61,625 bases of DNA from Cryobacterium glaciale (GCF_004402535.1 NZ_SOEY01000008.1:306732-368356), one strand, 5' to 3'; positions 1-8,545 are shown, numbered from the stretch's first letter. Notes: a model not told the origin generated them from the letters alone. Numbers and translations are program-made.

Positions 1-13
1 GGGGGGGGACTGG

Positions 14-1522
14 TTAGTAGAGCTCGAAATATTCGCGGTGTTCCCAGTCGGTCACGCCGTTGACGTAGCTCTCCGGGTCAGGATTCGCGGCGACCCAGGC
101 GTCATAACGAGCCACCTCGCTGCGCTTGATCAAGACCAGATAGTCAACGAAGTGATCTCCGAAGGCTTCCCGGTAGAACGGGTCGGCCTCCAGCTCATCG
201 ATGGCTTCGGCGAGAGTCGTCGGAAGCTGCACGACATCCTGGGAGTACGGGTCCTCGGACAGCGGACCCGGATTCGTCTGGTTCAGGATGCCGTCAAGGC
301 CGGCGGCCGCCTGAGCGGCGATGTACAGATACGGGTTGGCAGCAGAGTCTCCAACTCGGTTTTCAACGTGGGATGACACGTCTCCGGGGGCGCTGATGAC
401 CCTCATCATCGCGGCCCGATTGTCCTGGGCCCAGGTCAGCCGGTCAGGGGCCAGCGAGTACGGCCGGCGTCGACGGTATCCGTTGACGGTCGGAGTCGTG
501 AAAACAGACGCAGCGACACCGTGAGCGAGGGTGCCGCCGACGTAGTGCTGGCCGAGCTCCGACAGCGGCTCGTCGCGGTCGGTGACCATCAGGTTCTCAC
601 CCGATTCGAGGTCGACGACCGACGTGTGCAGGTGCCACCCGTTGGCGTAGAAACCTTGGATGGCGGGGGTGCACATGAACGAGGCGAGGTACCCGTTCCG
701 CTTGGCGATCTGCTTCGTGGCCATACGGAACATCACCGCTGCATCAGCGGCTGCGAGGGCTTCCAGCACGTCAAAGGTGGTTTCGACCTGGCTTGGTGCC
801 CACTCGTCGTCGATGGAGCGCAGCGGCAGCCCCATGTCGGTGATCGCTTTTCGGACGGGGCGGAGGATGTCATCGATTTCATCGAGGTGGTCACCGAGGA
901 GGTAACTGTAGCCGCGAGCAACCGGGGCAACTTTGGGCGGGTCGGCGGGCGAGCCCGGCGCACCCATTGAGCCGGTGCCGAGCAGATCGTCGACCACCCG
1001 GGTCAGATACCACTCCATTTCGATTCCGGCGATGAGCTTGAGCCCGTGGTCGGCCATCTTCTGCAACGTCTGCTTCAGGATGGACCGGGGGGCGAAAGGG
1101 AAGAGCTGCCCGTTCGACATGTACAGATCGCACAGCACGAACGCGGTATCCGGCACCCACGGAAGGATGGTGAATGTGCCGGGATCGGGAACCATCTTCA
1201 CGTTGGGGCTGCCTCCAAGTCCCTCGACCCCGAACCCGCCGTCCGCGGTGAACGGATTCAACACCACCGCGTTGGCGGAGTCGAAGAAGAACGGCGCCAT
1301 GGTGATGTCCATGCCGCTTTCCAGAGCGGAGAGATAGGCCTCCTTGGTCAGCGACTTGCCGCGCAGCAGGCCGTGCTGGTCCGGCCAGGCCAGCCGCACA
1401 ACTTCAATGCCCGCGGCGTCCATCGCGATCCGGGAACGCTCAGCCGCTTCCAGCTGCTTGTCCGTGTACAGGTCGTGCTTTTGAATGAACTTCATTCGGG
1501 TCAAAGTGACTTCGTCCAGCAT
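14..1522 (-). CDS. Glutamine synthetase-like gamma-glutamyl-amide ligase (aniline-type)
   Basis: A 502-residue type I glutamine synthetase-fold ligase. Family hallmarks visible: metal-ligand Glu pair near 168-170 (GIEMEW), Glu240 and Glu247 in EWAPSQVE, His297/His299 in GWHLHTS, and the C-terminal HVENR...ANPYLY segment around 386-400. The adenylylation-tyrosine region of true GlnA is not recognisable and the family match is closer to GlnT/PuuA-like enzymes that ligate glutamate to amines. It is the last gene of an operon that also carries a class I amidotransferase and a Rieske dioxygenase, the arrangement of atdA1/tdnQ in aniline degradation, where the product is a gamma-glutamylanilide. 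Substrate here is therefore inferred to be an aromatic amine. Start ATG has AAGGAG seven bases upstream. A polyamine or alkylamine ligase is the main alternative. Confidence 0.85.
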   Translation of the reverse strand: MLDEVTLTRMKFIQKHDLYTDKQLEAAERSRIAMDAAGIEVVRLAWPDQHGLLRGKSLTKEAYLSALESGMDITMAPFFFDSANAVVLNPFTADGGFGVEGLGGSPNVKMVPDPGTFTILPWVPDTAFVLCDLYMSNGQLFPFAPRSILKQTLQKMADHGLKLIAGIEMEWYLTRVVDDLLGTGSMGAPGSPADPPKVAPVARGYSYLLGDHLDEIDDILRPVRKAITDMGLPLRSIDDEWAPSQVETTFDVLEALAAADAAVMFRMATKQIAKRNGYLASFMCTPAIQGFYANGWHLHTSVVDLESGENLMVTDRDEPLSELGQHYVGGTLAHGVAASVFTTPTVNGYRRRRPYSLAPDRLTWAQDNRAAMMRVISAPGDVSSHVENRVGDSAANPYLYIAAQAAAGLDGILNQTNPGPLSEDPYSQDVVQLPTTLAEAIDELEADPFYREAFGDHFVDYLVLIKRSEVARYDAWVAANPDPESYVNGVTDWEHREYFELY

Positions 1523-1594
1523 GTGAGTGCTCCTTGATTGTGCGGCTCCAGCGGAGTCGCGTTCGGGTGGTGGGAACAGGTACGGATCGGTCGG

Positions 1595-2305
1595 TCAGGG
1601 AATCGGTTGGCGCTCGGTTGCCAGTACGGCGGTGTCGAGCCAGCCGCCGACAACTCGTTGCGCGCCGGTCCAGGCGTGCCCTTCGTCGCGGACCGCTGCG
1701 CTGAGCAGCTCGGTCACATCAATGCCGTGGGCACCCAATTTGGTTGCTTCAACCGAGAGGAGCGCCTGGATCCCGATCGGGGAAATTTCCGGGTGAAACT
1801 GAACGGCGAGGGCTGAACCGAACCGCCACGCCTGGGGGTACCGGTTGGAGACGGCCAGCAGCTCGGCGCCAATCGGCGGAACAAAGCTGTCGCTGTGGAA
1901 GGAGAAGAACTGACCCTCCAATTCCAGAATGGAGTGGTTTCCGGGAGCCAACCGCACATCGATGAGTCCGCACTCCAAACCCTGTGAGCCGTGAACGACA
2001 GCGCCGCCGAGGGCCAGCGACAGAATCTGTGATCCGAGGCAGATGCCCAGAACAGGGACCTGCTGCTCCACCGCGCGAGCAAGAAAGTTCTGTTCCTCGA
2101 CGAGAAACGGATGCCGTTCTCCGTCATAGGCACTTTGTGGACCTCCCAGACAGATCACCGCCGCAAGTGAGCCGAGCTCCGGGAGTTCTTCCCCGGCGAA
2201 CGGCTGGGCGAGCTGCGACTGCAGCCCGCGTGCGTGCACCAGTTTGTGAATCCACTTGAGATCGGTGCCCTCGAAGTGGGTGACCATCAGCACGGTCCCG
2301 GTCAT
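1595..2305 (-). CDS. Class I glutamine amidotransferase-like hydrolase (AtdA2/TdnT-like)
   Basis: A 236-residue stand-alone GATase1 domain. The nucleophile elbow GICLGSQ places the catalytic Cys at 89; the His-Glu pair is in QFHPE (171 and 173); an oxyanion-type GGPQSAYD lies near 54-61. Its start overlaps the preceding small gene by four bases (ATGA), so the two are translationally coupled, and 72 bases separate it from the glutamine-synthetase-like gene downstream. In aniline clusters the equivalent AtdA2/TdnT acts on gamma-glutamylanilide. By analogy this protein probably hydrolyses or transfers a gamma-glutamyl-arylamide rather than serving a biosynthetic synthase. The family assignment is firm; the substrate is inferred from neighbours only. 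Confidence 0.85.
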   Translation of the reverse strand: MTGTVLMVTHFEGTDLKWIHKLVHARGLQSQLAQPFAGEELPELGSLAAVICLGGPQSAYDGERHPFLVEEQNFLARAVEQQVPVLGICLGSQILSLALGGAVVHGSQGLECGLIDVRLAPGNHSILELEGQFFSFHSDSFVPPIGAELLAVSNRYPQAWRFGSALAVQFHPEISPIGIQALLSVEATKLGAHGIDVTELLSAAVRDEGHAWTGAQRVVGGWLDTAVLATERQPIP

Positions 2306-2583
2306 GGCTGGGGCCTCGGTTCAATGCGGGAATGCCAGGGGCTCCAATGGTCGGTGCCGGCGAGGGCCTGCATCAGCTCAACGGCGTTGACCCGGTCGAG
2401 CGCGAGCCAGGAGTCATCTAGCTCGACCCGATAGGGCGTGAAATCCCAAATCTTCAGCCGCTTGACCTGTGCGATCACCGGGCGCATCGTGGCGATTTCA
2501 CCCTCGAGGCGCTTGATCCTCTCCGTGAGCAGCGCATTCTCCCGACGCAGCAGGAGAGTGGCCTCACGCGTGTTCTCGCTCAT
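2302..2583 (-). CDS. Small conserved-looking protein of unknown function in the dioxygenase operon
   Basis: A 93-residue protein I do not recognise. Residues about 5-40 form an amphipathic, probably coiled-coil helix (heptads of Leu/Ile with Glu/Arg). The second half contains aromatic-rich KIWDFTPYRVELDDSWLALD followed by a short helix. There is no signal peptide or membrane segment. A GAAAGG Shine-Dalgarno lies six bases before the ATG; the gene begins ten bases after the dioxygenase beta gene and overlaps the amidotransferase gene by four bases, so it is embedded in the operon and is probably expressed. A role as an assembly or regulatory partner of the dioxygenase or ligase is possible but unproven. 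Confidence 0.7.
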   Translation of the reverse strand: MSENTREATLLLRRENALLTERIKRLEGEIATMRPVIAQVKRLKIWDFTPYRVELDDSWLALDRVNAVELMQALAGTDHWSPWHSRIEPRPQP

Positions 2584-2593
2584 GCGCTGCCTT

Positions 2594-3190
2594 TCAGAAG
2601 ACGAGGGTGAGATTTTCGTGGCCGTGCTCGGAGTCGAGCAGGTTCGCCTGTTTCAGGCGGATCCTCCATCCGTCGCCGTGTGGGGCCAGGACGTGCGCGT
2701 ACCAGCCCGGGTACGTTTTGCCGACACCCGCTCGAAACTCGTGCACGATGAAGTTCGATCGCACCAGGCGGAGTCCGGTACCGGGATCATCGAGGACCTC
2801 GACATTGCTGATCACCCGGCGGGTTCGTGACTGGGGAATCTGGCTGAAAGCCAGCCCGGTGCGCAGCCAGAAGACCCGGTCGGTCAGGCGTCGACGGTCG
2901 TCGAAGGCGTGGGAGACCTCCCGCCGCGGGTCTCCGCCACCGGGGGTGATCGGCACCCAGTACAGGCAATCGTCGGTAAACAGCTCGATCCAGTCGTTGA
3001 AACGAGCCTCGTCGATCAGGCGCGCCTCGGCGGCCAGGAATCCTTCGGCACTCCGGGAAGCGTTAACGTCGGCGACAGCCCAATCCGCGGTGAACAGCTC
3101 AGCGAAATGTTCCAGATCTGCATAGAAGTCGACATCGACGTGGTGCGACCAGCGTGATGTGTCGGAGTAGTCGATGTCGCGGATCGTCAT
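2594..3190 (-). CDS. Aromatic-ring-hydroxylating dioxygenase, beta subunit
   Basis: A 198-residue small (beta) subunit of a Rieske non-haem iron dioxygenase, of the cystatin-like SnoaL/NTF2 fold (residues about 35-190: ARLIDEARFNDW, DDRRRLTDRVFWLRTG and RTRRVISNVEV are typical beta-subunit segments). It forms alpha3beta3-type oligomers with the alpha subunit and has no redox cofactor. A longer open frame extends to 3334, but the ATG at 3190 overlaps the alpha-subunit stop by four bases (ATGA), which is the usual coupling, and the upstream 48 residues look like read-through of alpha in another frame. It is co-transcribed with the alpha gene upstream. Confidence 0.88.
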   Translation of the reverse strand: MTIRDIDYSDTSRWSHHVDVDFYADLEHFAELFTADWAVADVNASRSAEGFLAAEARLIDEARFNDWIELFTDDCLYWVPITPGGGDPRREVSHAFDDRRRLTDRVFWLRTGLAFSQIPQSRTRRVISNVEVLDDPGTGLRLVRSNFIVHEFRAGVGKTYPGWYAHVLAPHGDGWRIRLKQANLLDSEHGHENLTLVF

Positions 3191-4509
3191 CGGTTCGTCC
3201 ATTCCATCAGGCGCAGCCATTCCTCGAAGTAGCTGCGCATATGAATCTCGTCGGTCACGGCCGAGACCACCACACCATTGGCGTCCAGGGTCTGCCAGCC
3301 GTCCACATTGAGTCCGCGGTTCATGAGAATCCACTCCACCTCGGTGACGGCCAACCCGCGTTGCACCTCTTCGAAGTTCGCCTGGTCGTCCGGTTCGCCG
3401 AACGCTGGAAAATCCTCCTGGGTACGCATTCGCATGGTGTTCACTTCGTCAGGCACGCCACCGATGCTCGTCGCGTTCCACACGAGCTGCGTCTTGTCCA
3501 CGCTCAGCGGTTCGATCACCTGGATTTGATTGCCGATGATCAGCAGGTTCGGGAAGATGCTCAGGTTGATCTGCGCTCCGGCGCTCACGTCGAGGAGCCG
3601 GTCGGAGTCCTCCGGGTAGCGGGCGCGAATCAGCTCTTCGAAGTGTTCCCGGCCCGGTTGCGGCCGCTGGTTGGCCCAGATGCTTCCCGGTCCGTCGAAA
3701 TTGGGGCGTTGGTCGATCACGCTGTGGCCGTTGCCGAGCGAGTAGATCTTCATTGCCCCGTCGTCGGGGGTCTTGCCGAAGTACGACATGTCCTTGCTGT
3801 CTCCGAGGCGAGACGCCATTTCCAGGAGCGACCGGTGCGAGAACGAGGGGTGGTATCCGTCGCCGCCGTTGTCATAGGCGAGCTTCCAATTTCCGCGGTA
3901 CACCATACGGTGGGCGCCGGCGCGAACGATGACCTCGCCCTTCGGGGCCCGGTCGATCCAGTAGTCCAGCCAGGGTTTGGCCTGGCCGAGAAAGTCCTCG
4001 AGTGATGGCGCGGATTCGTTGAGCGTTCCGAAAATGAATCCGCGGTAGCTTGCGACGCGGGTTACCTTTCCAAGTCCCAACTCGTCCTTGTTGAAGGTGT
4101 CGCCGTAGCCGCCTGGCCATGGAGCCCCGACCAGTTCACCGGTGTTACGAAAAGTCCACCCGTGATAGGGGCACTGGAAGCTCTTCGCGACACCGGTCTC
4201 TTCACGACAGACGGTTGCGGCGCGGTGTGCGCACCGGTTGAACACTGCGTGCAGGGTGCCCTTGCGGTCCCGGGTGATGATGATTGGGCGCAGGCCGAGT
4301 TTGCCGGTCACAAACGAGTTCGGCTCGGGAAGCTGCGACTCGTGGGCGAGGTACACCCAGGTCTGTCCGAAAACCTTCACCATTTCCTCGGCGAAGACTC
4401 GATCCTCGGTGTACAGCGACCGGTGAACGCGGTCCTCCTGCACGAGGGCGGCCCAGCCTTCGGACACCGGATCCAGGGGATCCGTCACTACGGAAAGTAC
4501 GTCGACCAT
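3187..4509 (-). CDS. Aromatic-ring-hydroxylating dioxygenase, Rieske alpha subunit (aniline/anthranilate/benzoate type)
   Basis: A 440-residue terminal oxygenase alpha subunit. The Rieske [2Fe-2S] ligands are Cys93/His95 (NRCAHRA) and Cys113/His116 (CPYHGW). The catalytic domain has the bridging Asp217 and iron ligands His220 and His225 in GGDGYHPSFSH. Length and layout fit benzoate/anthranilate/aniline dioxygenases. It would add both atoms of O2 to an aromatic ring, using electrons from a reductase not found in this window (possibly beyond the left edge). It heads the operon alpha, beta, 93-residue protein, amidotransferase, GS-like ligase, which mirrors atdA/tdn aniline gene content. The upstream 157-bp gap holds two small palindromes that may bind the IclR regulator encoded next door. 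Confidence 0.92.
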   Translation of the reverse strand: MVDVLSVVTDPLDPVSEGWAALVQEDRVHRSLYTEDRVFAEEMVKVFGQTWVYLAHESQLPEPNSFVTGKLGLRPIIITRDRKGTLHAVFNRCAHRAATVCREETGVAKSFQCPYHGWTFRNTGELVGAPWPGGYGDTFNKDELGLGKVTRVASYRGFIFGTLNESAPSLEDFLGQAKPWLDYWIDRAPKGEVIVRAGAHRMVYRGNWKLAYDNGGDGYHPSFSHRSLLEMASRLGDSKDMSYFGKTPDDGAMKIYSLGNGHSVIDQRPNFDGPGSIWANQRPQPGREHFEELIRARYPEDSDRLLDVSAGAQINLSIFPNLLIIGNQIQVIEPLSVDKTQLVWNATSIGGVPDEVNTMRMRTQEDFPAFGEPDDQANFEEVQRGLAVTEVEWILMNRGLNVDGWQTLDANGVVVSAVTDEIHMRSYFEEWLRLMEWTNR

Positions 4510-4603
4510 CTGTCCGGCTCCTCAGAACAAGGTGACTTCGATGTCGAAGCCACTGAATTGAGCCGAGCCTAAGGATGGCGGTTCGAGCGGTAAATAGCGG
4601 TGT

Positions 4604-4629
4604 CGAAAATTTCGTCAGGAAGAATCTTC
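4604..4629. promoter_or_regulatory. Two short palindromes before the dioxygenase operon (candidate IclR operator)
   Basis: Two 11-bp palindromes with a single central base occur within 26 bp: CGAAAATTTCG at 4604-4614 and GAAGAATCTTC at 4619-4629. They lie about 95-120 bp upstream of the alpha-subunit start in an AT-richer gap between the IclR gene and the dioxygenase genes. IclR proteins bind paired palindromic half-sites, so they are plausible operators, but no binding data exist. Confidence 0.4.
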
Positions 4630-4666
4630 TTCACTGAATTTCTCTGCGAAGAATGTGGCGTGATCC

Positions 4667-5443
4667 CTAGCCGACGGCACCCGAGGTAAGCAGCCGCTTC
4701 TCGACCGCGTGCGCAGCAGCGAGCAGAGCCGATGAGCAGGCGGCGACCTTTTCCTTGCTGAACCGGATGCTCGGAATCGCGGCACTGATCGCCACGACCG
4801 GTCGCCCTTGCCGGTCGAGCACGACCACGCCGATTCCGTTGACGCCCTGAGCGGCTTCCTCAATGTTTGTCGCGTACCCCTGTTGACGCACCGTGGCCAG
4901 GTGGCGCTTCAGGGCGACAACGCTGGTGATGCGCGTGGAGCGCCACGGCGGAAGCCCGCCGCCGTGCAGCTGTTCAATCTCGGAATTGCTCAGCGCAGCC
5001 AGGAGCGCCTTGCCCCCGGCGGAACAGTAAGCCGGTACCTGATCCCACATGCCAACCCGAATCCGCAGCGTCTGGTCACTCTCCACGCCGTCGACGTAGC
5101 GCACCTGCGGCCCCTCGAGAACCCAAACCTGAACGGTCTCGTCGAGGATACCGACCAGCGTTTCCAGTTCGGGGCGCACGATTTGCCGCACGTGGGAAAT
5201 GGACCGTGAGGCTTCGCTCCACGCGGCGAGTTCCGGCCCGGCCCGGTACAGGCGCTCCCGGTTCTGCATGGCGAAGCCGCCATGGCAGAGAGCGGCCAGC
5301 AATCGATGCGCCGTTGACGGCACTACGTTGAGGCGTTCGGCGGCTGACTTGACGCTCAATACCTCGCCGTTCCGCAACGCCACGATCAATTTCAGTGCCC
5401 GGTCGACCGAATCAAGGGGGGGTTGCTGCTCTGAATTTCGCAT
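4667..5443 (-). CDS. IclR-family transcriptional regulator
   Basis: A 258-residue regulator with an N-terminal winged helix-turn-helix (about residues 10-70, LSVKSAAERLNVVPSTAHRLL) and a C-terminal IclR effector-binding domain (about 80-250, with GKALLAALS and NIEEAAQGVNGIGV). IclR proteins sense small aromatic or carboxylic acids and repress or activate adjacent catabolic operons. It sits between the divergent M24/HyuBA operon and the co-directional dioxygenase operon, so it could control both. The ATG follows a TAGATT hexamer after five bases, which suggests a leaderless mRNA. Assigned with high confidence to family; effector unknown. Confidence 0.9.
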   Translation of the reverse strand: MRNSEQQPPLDSVDRALKLIVALRNGEVLSVKSAAERLNVVPSTAHRLLAALCHGGFAMQNRERLYRAGPELAAWSEASRSISHVRQIVRPELETLVGILDETVQVWVLEGPQVRYVDGVESDQTLRIRVGMWDQVPAYCSAGGKALLAALSNSEIEQLHGGGLPPWRSTRITSVVALKRHLATVRQQGYATNIEEAAQGVNGIGVVVLDRQGRPVVAISAAIPSIRFSKEKVAACSSALLAAAHAVEKRLLTSGAVG

Positions 5444-5465
5444 AAGAGAATCTAAACACGACTTA

Positions 5466-5493
5466 TTGCGCTAGGGAAAACCTATTTTGTAGA
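5466..5493 (+). promoter_or_regulatory. Probable promoter of the M24-hyuBA-ABC operon
   Basis: TTGCGC at 5466-5471 and TGTAGA at 5488-5493, separated by 16 bp, form a reasonable sigma-70-type promoter directed to the M24 gene. It lies in the 115-bp divergent region shared with the IclR gene. Confidence 0.4.
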
Positions 5494-5570
5494 GTCCGGC
5501 TATCGCCCGGCGAGGGGCGCAGAAAAGACCAAGTTCGACATCGAGTCAACCCGAGGAAGTGGACGGTACC

Positions 5571-6755
5571 GTGAGTACGAATCTGGAAGAGCGGGATCGC
5601 CGCTGGGAATTGCTCAACACCTCCATGCGCGACAACGACATGGATTGCCTGATCTTCGCGGCAAACGACTACCGGGGGCACAAAGGTGCCCTTCGATATG
5701 TCACCGACTACAACCTGTGTCACCGTTCGGGCAATGCCGTCATGTTCAAGGACGAGGCGCCGATAGTCGTGCTGTCGGGAAACCTCGCTGGCGCCCGGCG
5801 CCCCACCACCGACTGGGTCGAGGACTACCGGTTTCCCGGAACGATCGGTCAGGGCCTCGTCGACGTCTTCGCCGATCGCAGGGATGTGAAACGGGTAGGA
5901 ATCATCGGATTCGGCCAGATCATGAAGGTCGACGAATACCTCGCTCTCACCCACGGGCTGCCAGCGATCGAGTTCCTCGACTACTCCGCGAACTTTGAAA
6001 AGATTCGGGTCGTCAAAAGCCCGGAAGAGATCATCGGTGTGGAAGAGTCCGCCTACGTCCTCGACCAGTGCTTCTCCCGACTGCTCGAAATTGCCCGCCC
6101 GGGCGTGACAGAACGGGAGATCGGCGCCGAGATGTACAAGGTGGGGTACAAGCTCGGCGGTGAGGATCCCCTGTTCCTCACGATGTACACCGAGACCGTC
6201 AACGACGAAGTGTCGGCCAGTTTCGCGCCGCCGCGGGGTCGGGAACTCACCGCGCATGACGTGCACACATTCTCGTTCGAGATCGTCGGTCCTCGCGGCT
6301 ACTGGACCGAACTGTCCCGCATGGTCACCTTCGCGACACCGCACGAGGACGACGTTCGAATGGCCAGGGCTGTGTCGAAGGGAATGACCGCCGCTGCCCT
6401 GAGTCTGAAGCCCGGCACTTCCCCGGACGCGGTGCAGCGAGCCGTTCTGAGCGCCATTGAAGCGGAGGGCGCGGTCTCCTCCTATTGGTCCGGCCATTCT
6501 CTCGGACTGGATGTGCTTGAGCAACCGTGGATCGGTCTGGACGTTGTCGAGGACGATGGCGGTCAGGCCACCGACACGATTGAGGTCGGCAACGTGTTCA
6601 CGATCCATCCGATGGTGGTCGATCACGCCAAGAAGCGAAGTGGATACATGTCAGATACCTTCGTCGTCGAACCCTCCGGAGCCCGCAAGCTCTCTGAATT
6701 CAGCACGGCCCTGCACTGCCTGACGAAAGGAAATGTCAATGTCATCGACTACTAG
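5571..6755 (+). CDS. M24-family (creatinase/Xaa-Pro dipeptidase-like) hydrolase with altered metal site
   Basis: About 394 residues: an N-terminal creatinase-type domain (about 1-140) and a C-terminal pita-bread domain (about 145-390). The conserved His is present in SGHSLGLDV, but ligands of metal-dependent M24 peptidases are replaced: the first two Asp positions read FEIVG...YWTE, and the Glu of the FTIEP motif is His (NVFTIHP). This recalls creatinase, which cleaves a C-N bond without metal. GTG 5571 is preferred because GAGGAAG lies eleven bases upstream; GTG 5559 is the alternative. It overlaps hyuB and heads a catabolic operon, so it probably hydrolyses a C-N bond in the same pathway rather than a dipeptide. 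Confidence 0.8.
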   Translation: MSTNLEERDRRWELLNTSMRDNDMDCLIFAANDYRGHKGALRYVTDYNLCHRSGNAVMFKDEAPIVVLSGNLAGARRPTTDWVEDYRFPGTIGQGLVDVFADRRDVKRVGIIGFGQIMKVDEYLALTHGLPAIEFLDYSANFEKIRVVKSPEEIIGVEESAYVLDQCFSRLLEIARPGVTEREIGAEMYKVGYKLGGEDPLFLTMYTETVNDEVSASFAPPRGRELTAHDVHTFSFEIVGPRGYWTELSRMVTFATPHEDDVRMARAVSKGMTAAALSLKPGTSPDAVQRAVLSAIEAEGAVSSYWSGHSLGLDVLEQPWIGLDVVEDDGGQATDTIEVGNVFTIHPMVVDHAKKRSGYMSDTFVVEPSGARKLSEFSTALHCLTKGNVNVIDY

Positions 6756-8526
6756 CTCATCGACTGCCAGTTCATCGACTACCGGTACCAGGATCGACCC
6801 CATCACCGCGTCGGTGCTGCAGCGTCGCGTCGACGCGATCGCCAAGGAAATGGCCGGCATGCTCATGCGGTCCTCCCGTTCGCCCATCTTCAACGAAATC
6901 GGTGACCTGGTCACGGTTGTGTTCGACAAGCACGGCAACACACTTGCCCAGGCGGAATTCGCGGCCATCATCGCGTTCGGCGCTCATCCCTCGCTGGAAT
7001 TCATCATCAACTACTACGGCGATGACGTTCACGAGGGCGATGTCATCATTCACAATGACGTGTATTCCGGCGGCAACCAGAACGCCGACACCGGGATCTA
7101 CGTGCCGGTTTTCGCCGACGGTGGCCTGGTTGGCTGGATGGCAGCCAAGGGACACATGGCGGACATCGGCGGGATGACGGCCGGAGGCTACGACCCCAAC
7201 GCGAAAGACATCTGGCAGGAGGCCCTGCGAATCCCGCCCGTCAAGATTGTGCACCGCGGTGTGCTCCAACGCGACGTCTGGGACTTCATCGCCGCGAACA
7301 TCCGCATGGATTTCGTCATGGAAGACATCAAGTCCATGATCGGCTGCTGCACGGTGGGCGGGCGACGCCTCGTCGAGGTCATCGACCGCTACACCCTGGA
7401 AACCTACGAAGATCACATGAACTACATCCTCGAAAGCTCCGCGCGCCAGGTGCGGGCCGAGGTCGGCCGTTGGGCTGACGGGCACTACTACGGCGAGAGC
7501 TGGATGGTCTCCGATGGCTTCGACAGCACCAAGAAGTACAAGATCGCCTGCGAAATCGAGATCAAGGGTGAAGAAATCACCTTCGACTTCTCGGGAAGCG
7601 ACGACCAGGCCCCCGGCATCACGAACATGCCGCCGGCGTCCGCCAAAGGGGCGGTGCGCATCGCCTTCCTTATGATCATGGCCGCCGGCGGTATCAATAT
7701 CCCCACTAATCAGGGTCTCTTCGAACCCATCAAGACGGTTTTCCGGGAAGGCTCACTACTCAACCCGCGGTTTCCGGCCGCAACGGTCTTCGGAAACCAG
7801 ATGTGCGATGAGGTCGTCGAATGCATCATGACAGCTCTGTCGGGCATCCTCCCGGATCGAGTCACGGCCGGTTGGAACAAATACCTCTGCACCTCCACCC
7901 ACGGTGTGGATCCGCGTACCAACGAGGCGTTCGGCACACTCACGGTCTTTCAGCGCACTGGTCCGGGAGGGATGCTCGGCACCGACGGCTGGGACGCGCT
8001 GGGGTTCACCGGCACCGCGGGCCAGATGCGCGCGCCCGACCCGGAGATGTTCGAGCTGACCTCCCCGCACTTTCTGGAATATCTGGAATATCTCCCCGAC
8101 TCGGCCGGCGCGGGAGAGTTTCGGGGCGGCATGGGCACCCGAACCGCCTGGAGCAACTACGGCGAGCATCAGCACGGCGTCACCCTCGGGGACAACGTTC
8201 GCCACGAAGGAGCAGTTCCCGCCCAGGGACTGTTCGGGGGTGCGGATTCCGGCCTCAACGAGATCACCGTCACCTACCCCGACGGTCGGGAACACCTGTG
8301 GGGCTCCAAGGAGATCATTGAACTTCCTTCGGGAACCCGCATGGAATCCATCAGCGGGGGCGGCGCCGGCTATGGCGATCCGAGAAAGCGGGCGGTCGCC
8401 AAGGTGCTCGCCGAAGTGCGGGACGGCGTGCTGTCCCGCGAGAAGGCACACGACGACTACGGCGTAGTCATCGCCGACGACGGGCTGTCCGTCGACCAGG
8501 TACGAACCACGGCTCTTCGGGCCTAG
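6739..8526 (+). CDS. hyuB: Hydantoinase B / oxoprolinase-type subunit (HyuB)
   Basis: About 595 residues of the HyuB family (N-methylhydantoinase B, 5-oxoprolinase C-terminal half, acetophenone/acetone carboxylase beta-like). Typical segments: EMAGMLMRSSRSPIFNEIGD near 35-55, NDVYSGGNQNADTG near 98-112, KGHMADIGG, and the C-terminal GGGAGYGDP. With HyuA it catalyses ATP-dependent opening of hydantoins, 5-oxoproline or other lactams. The gene begins inside the M24 gene; ATG 6739 has GAAAGG eight bases upstream, better than ATG 6733. HyuA follows after 19 bases. The true substrate in this cluster is unknown. Confidence 0.9.
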   Translation: MSSTTSSSTASSSTTGTRIDPITASVLQRRVDAIAKEMAGMLMRSSRSPIFNEIGDLVTVVFDKHGNTLAQAEFAAIIAFGAHPSLEFIINYYGDDVHEGDVIIHNDVYSGGNQNADTGIYVPVFADGGLVGWMAAKGHMADIGGMTAGGYDPNAKDIWQEALRIPPVKIVHRGVLQRDVWDFIAANIRMDFVMEDIKSMIGCCTVGGRRLVEVIDRYTLETYEDHMNYILESSARQVRAEVGRWADGHYYGESWMVSDGFDSTKKYKIACEIEIKGEEITFDFSGSDDQAPGITNMPPASAKGAVRIAFLMIMAAGGINIPTNQGLFEPIKTVFREGSLLNPRFPAATVFGNQMCDEVVECIMTALSGILPDRVTAGWNKYLCTSTHGVDPRTNEAFGTLTVFQRTGPGGMLGTDGWDALGFTGTAGQMRAPDPEMFELTSPHFLEYLEYLPDSAGAGEFRGGMGTRTAWSNYGEHQHGVTLGDNVRHEGAVPAQGLFGGADSGLNEITVTYPDGREHLWGSKEIIELPSGTRMESISGGGAGYGDPRKRAVAKVLAEVRDGVLSREKAHDDYGVVIADDGLSVDQVRTTALRA

Positions 8527-8545
8527 AGAAGAATTGGAAGAGCTC

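Noticed and set aside
1..13. Run of eight G at the left edge
   Set aside because: Most likely a contig or read-end artefact; too short to interpret.
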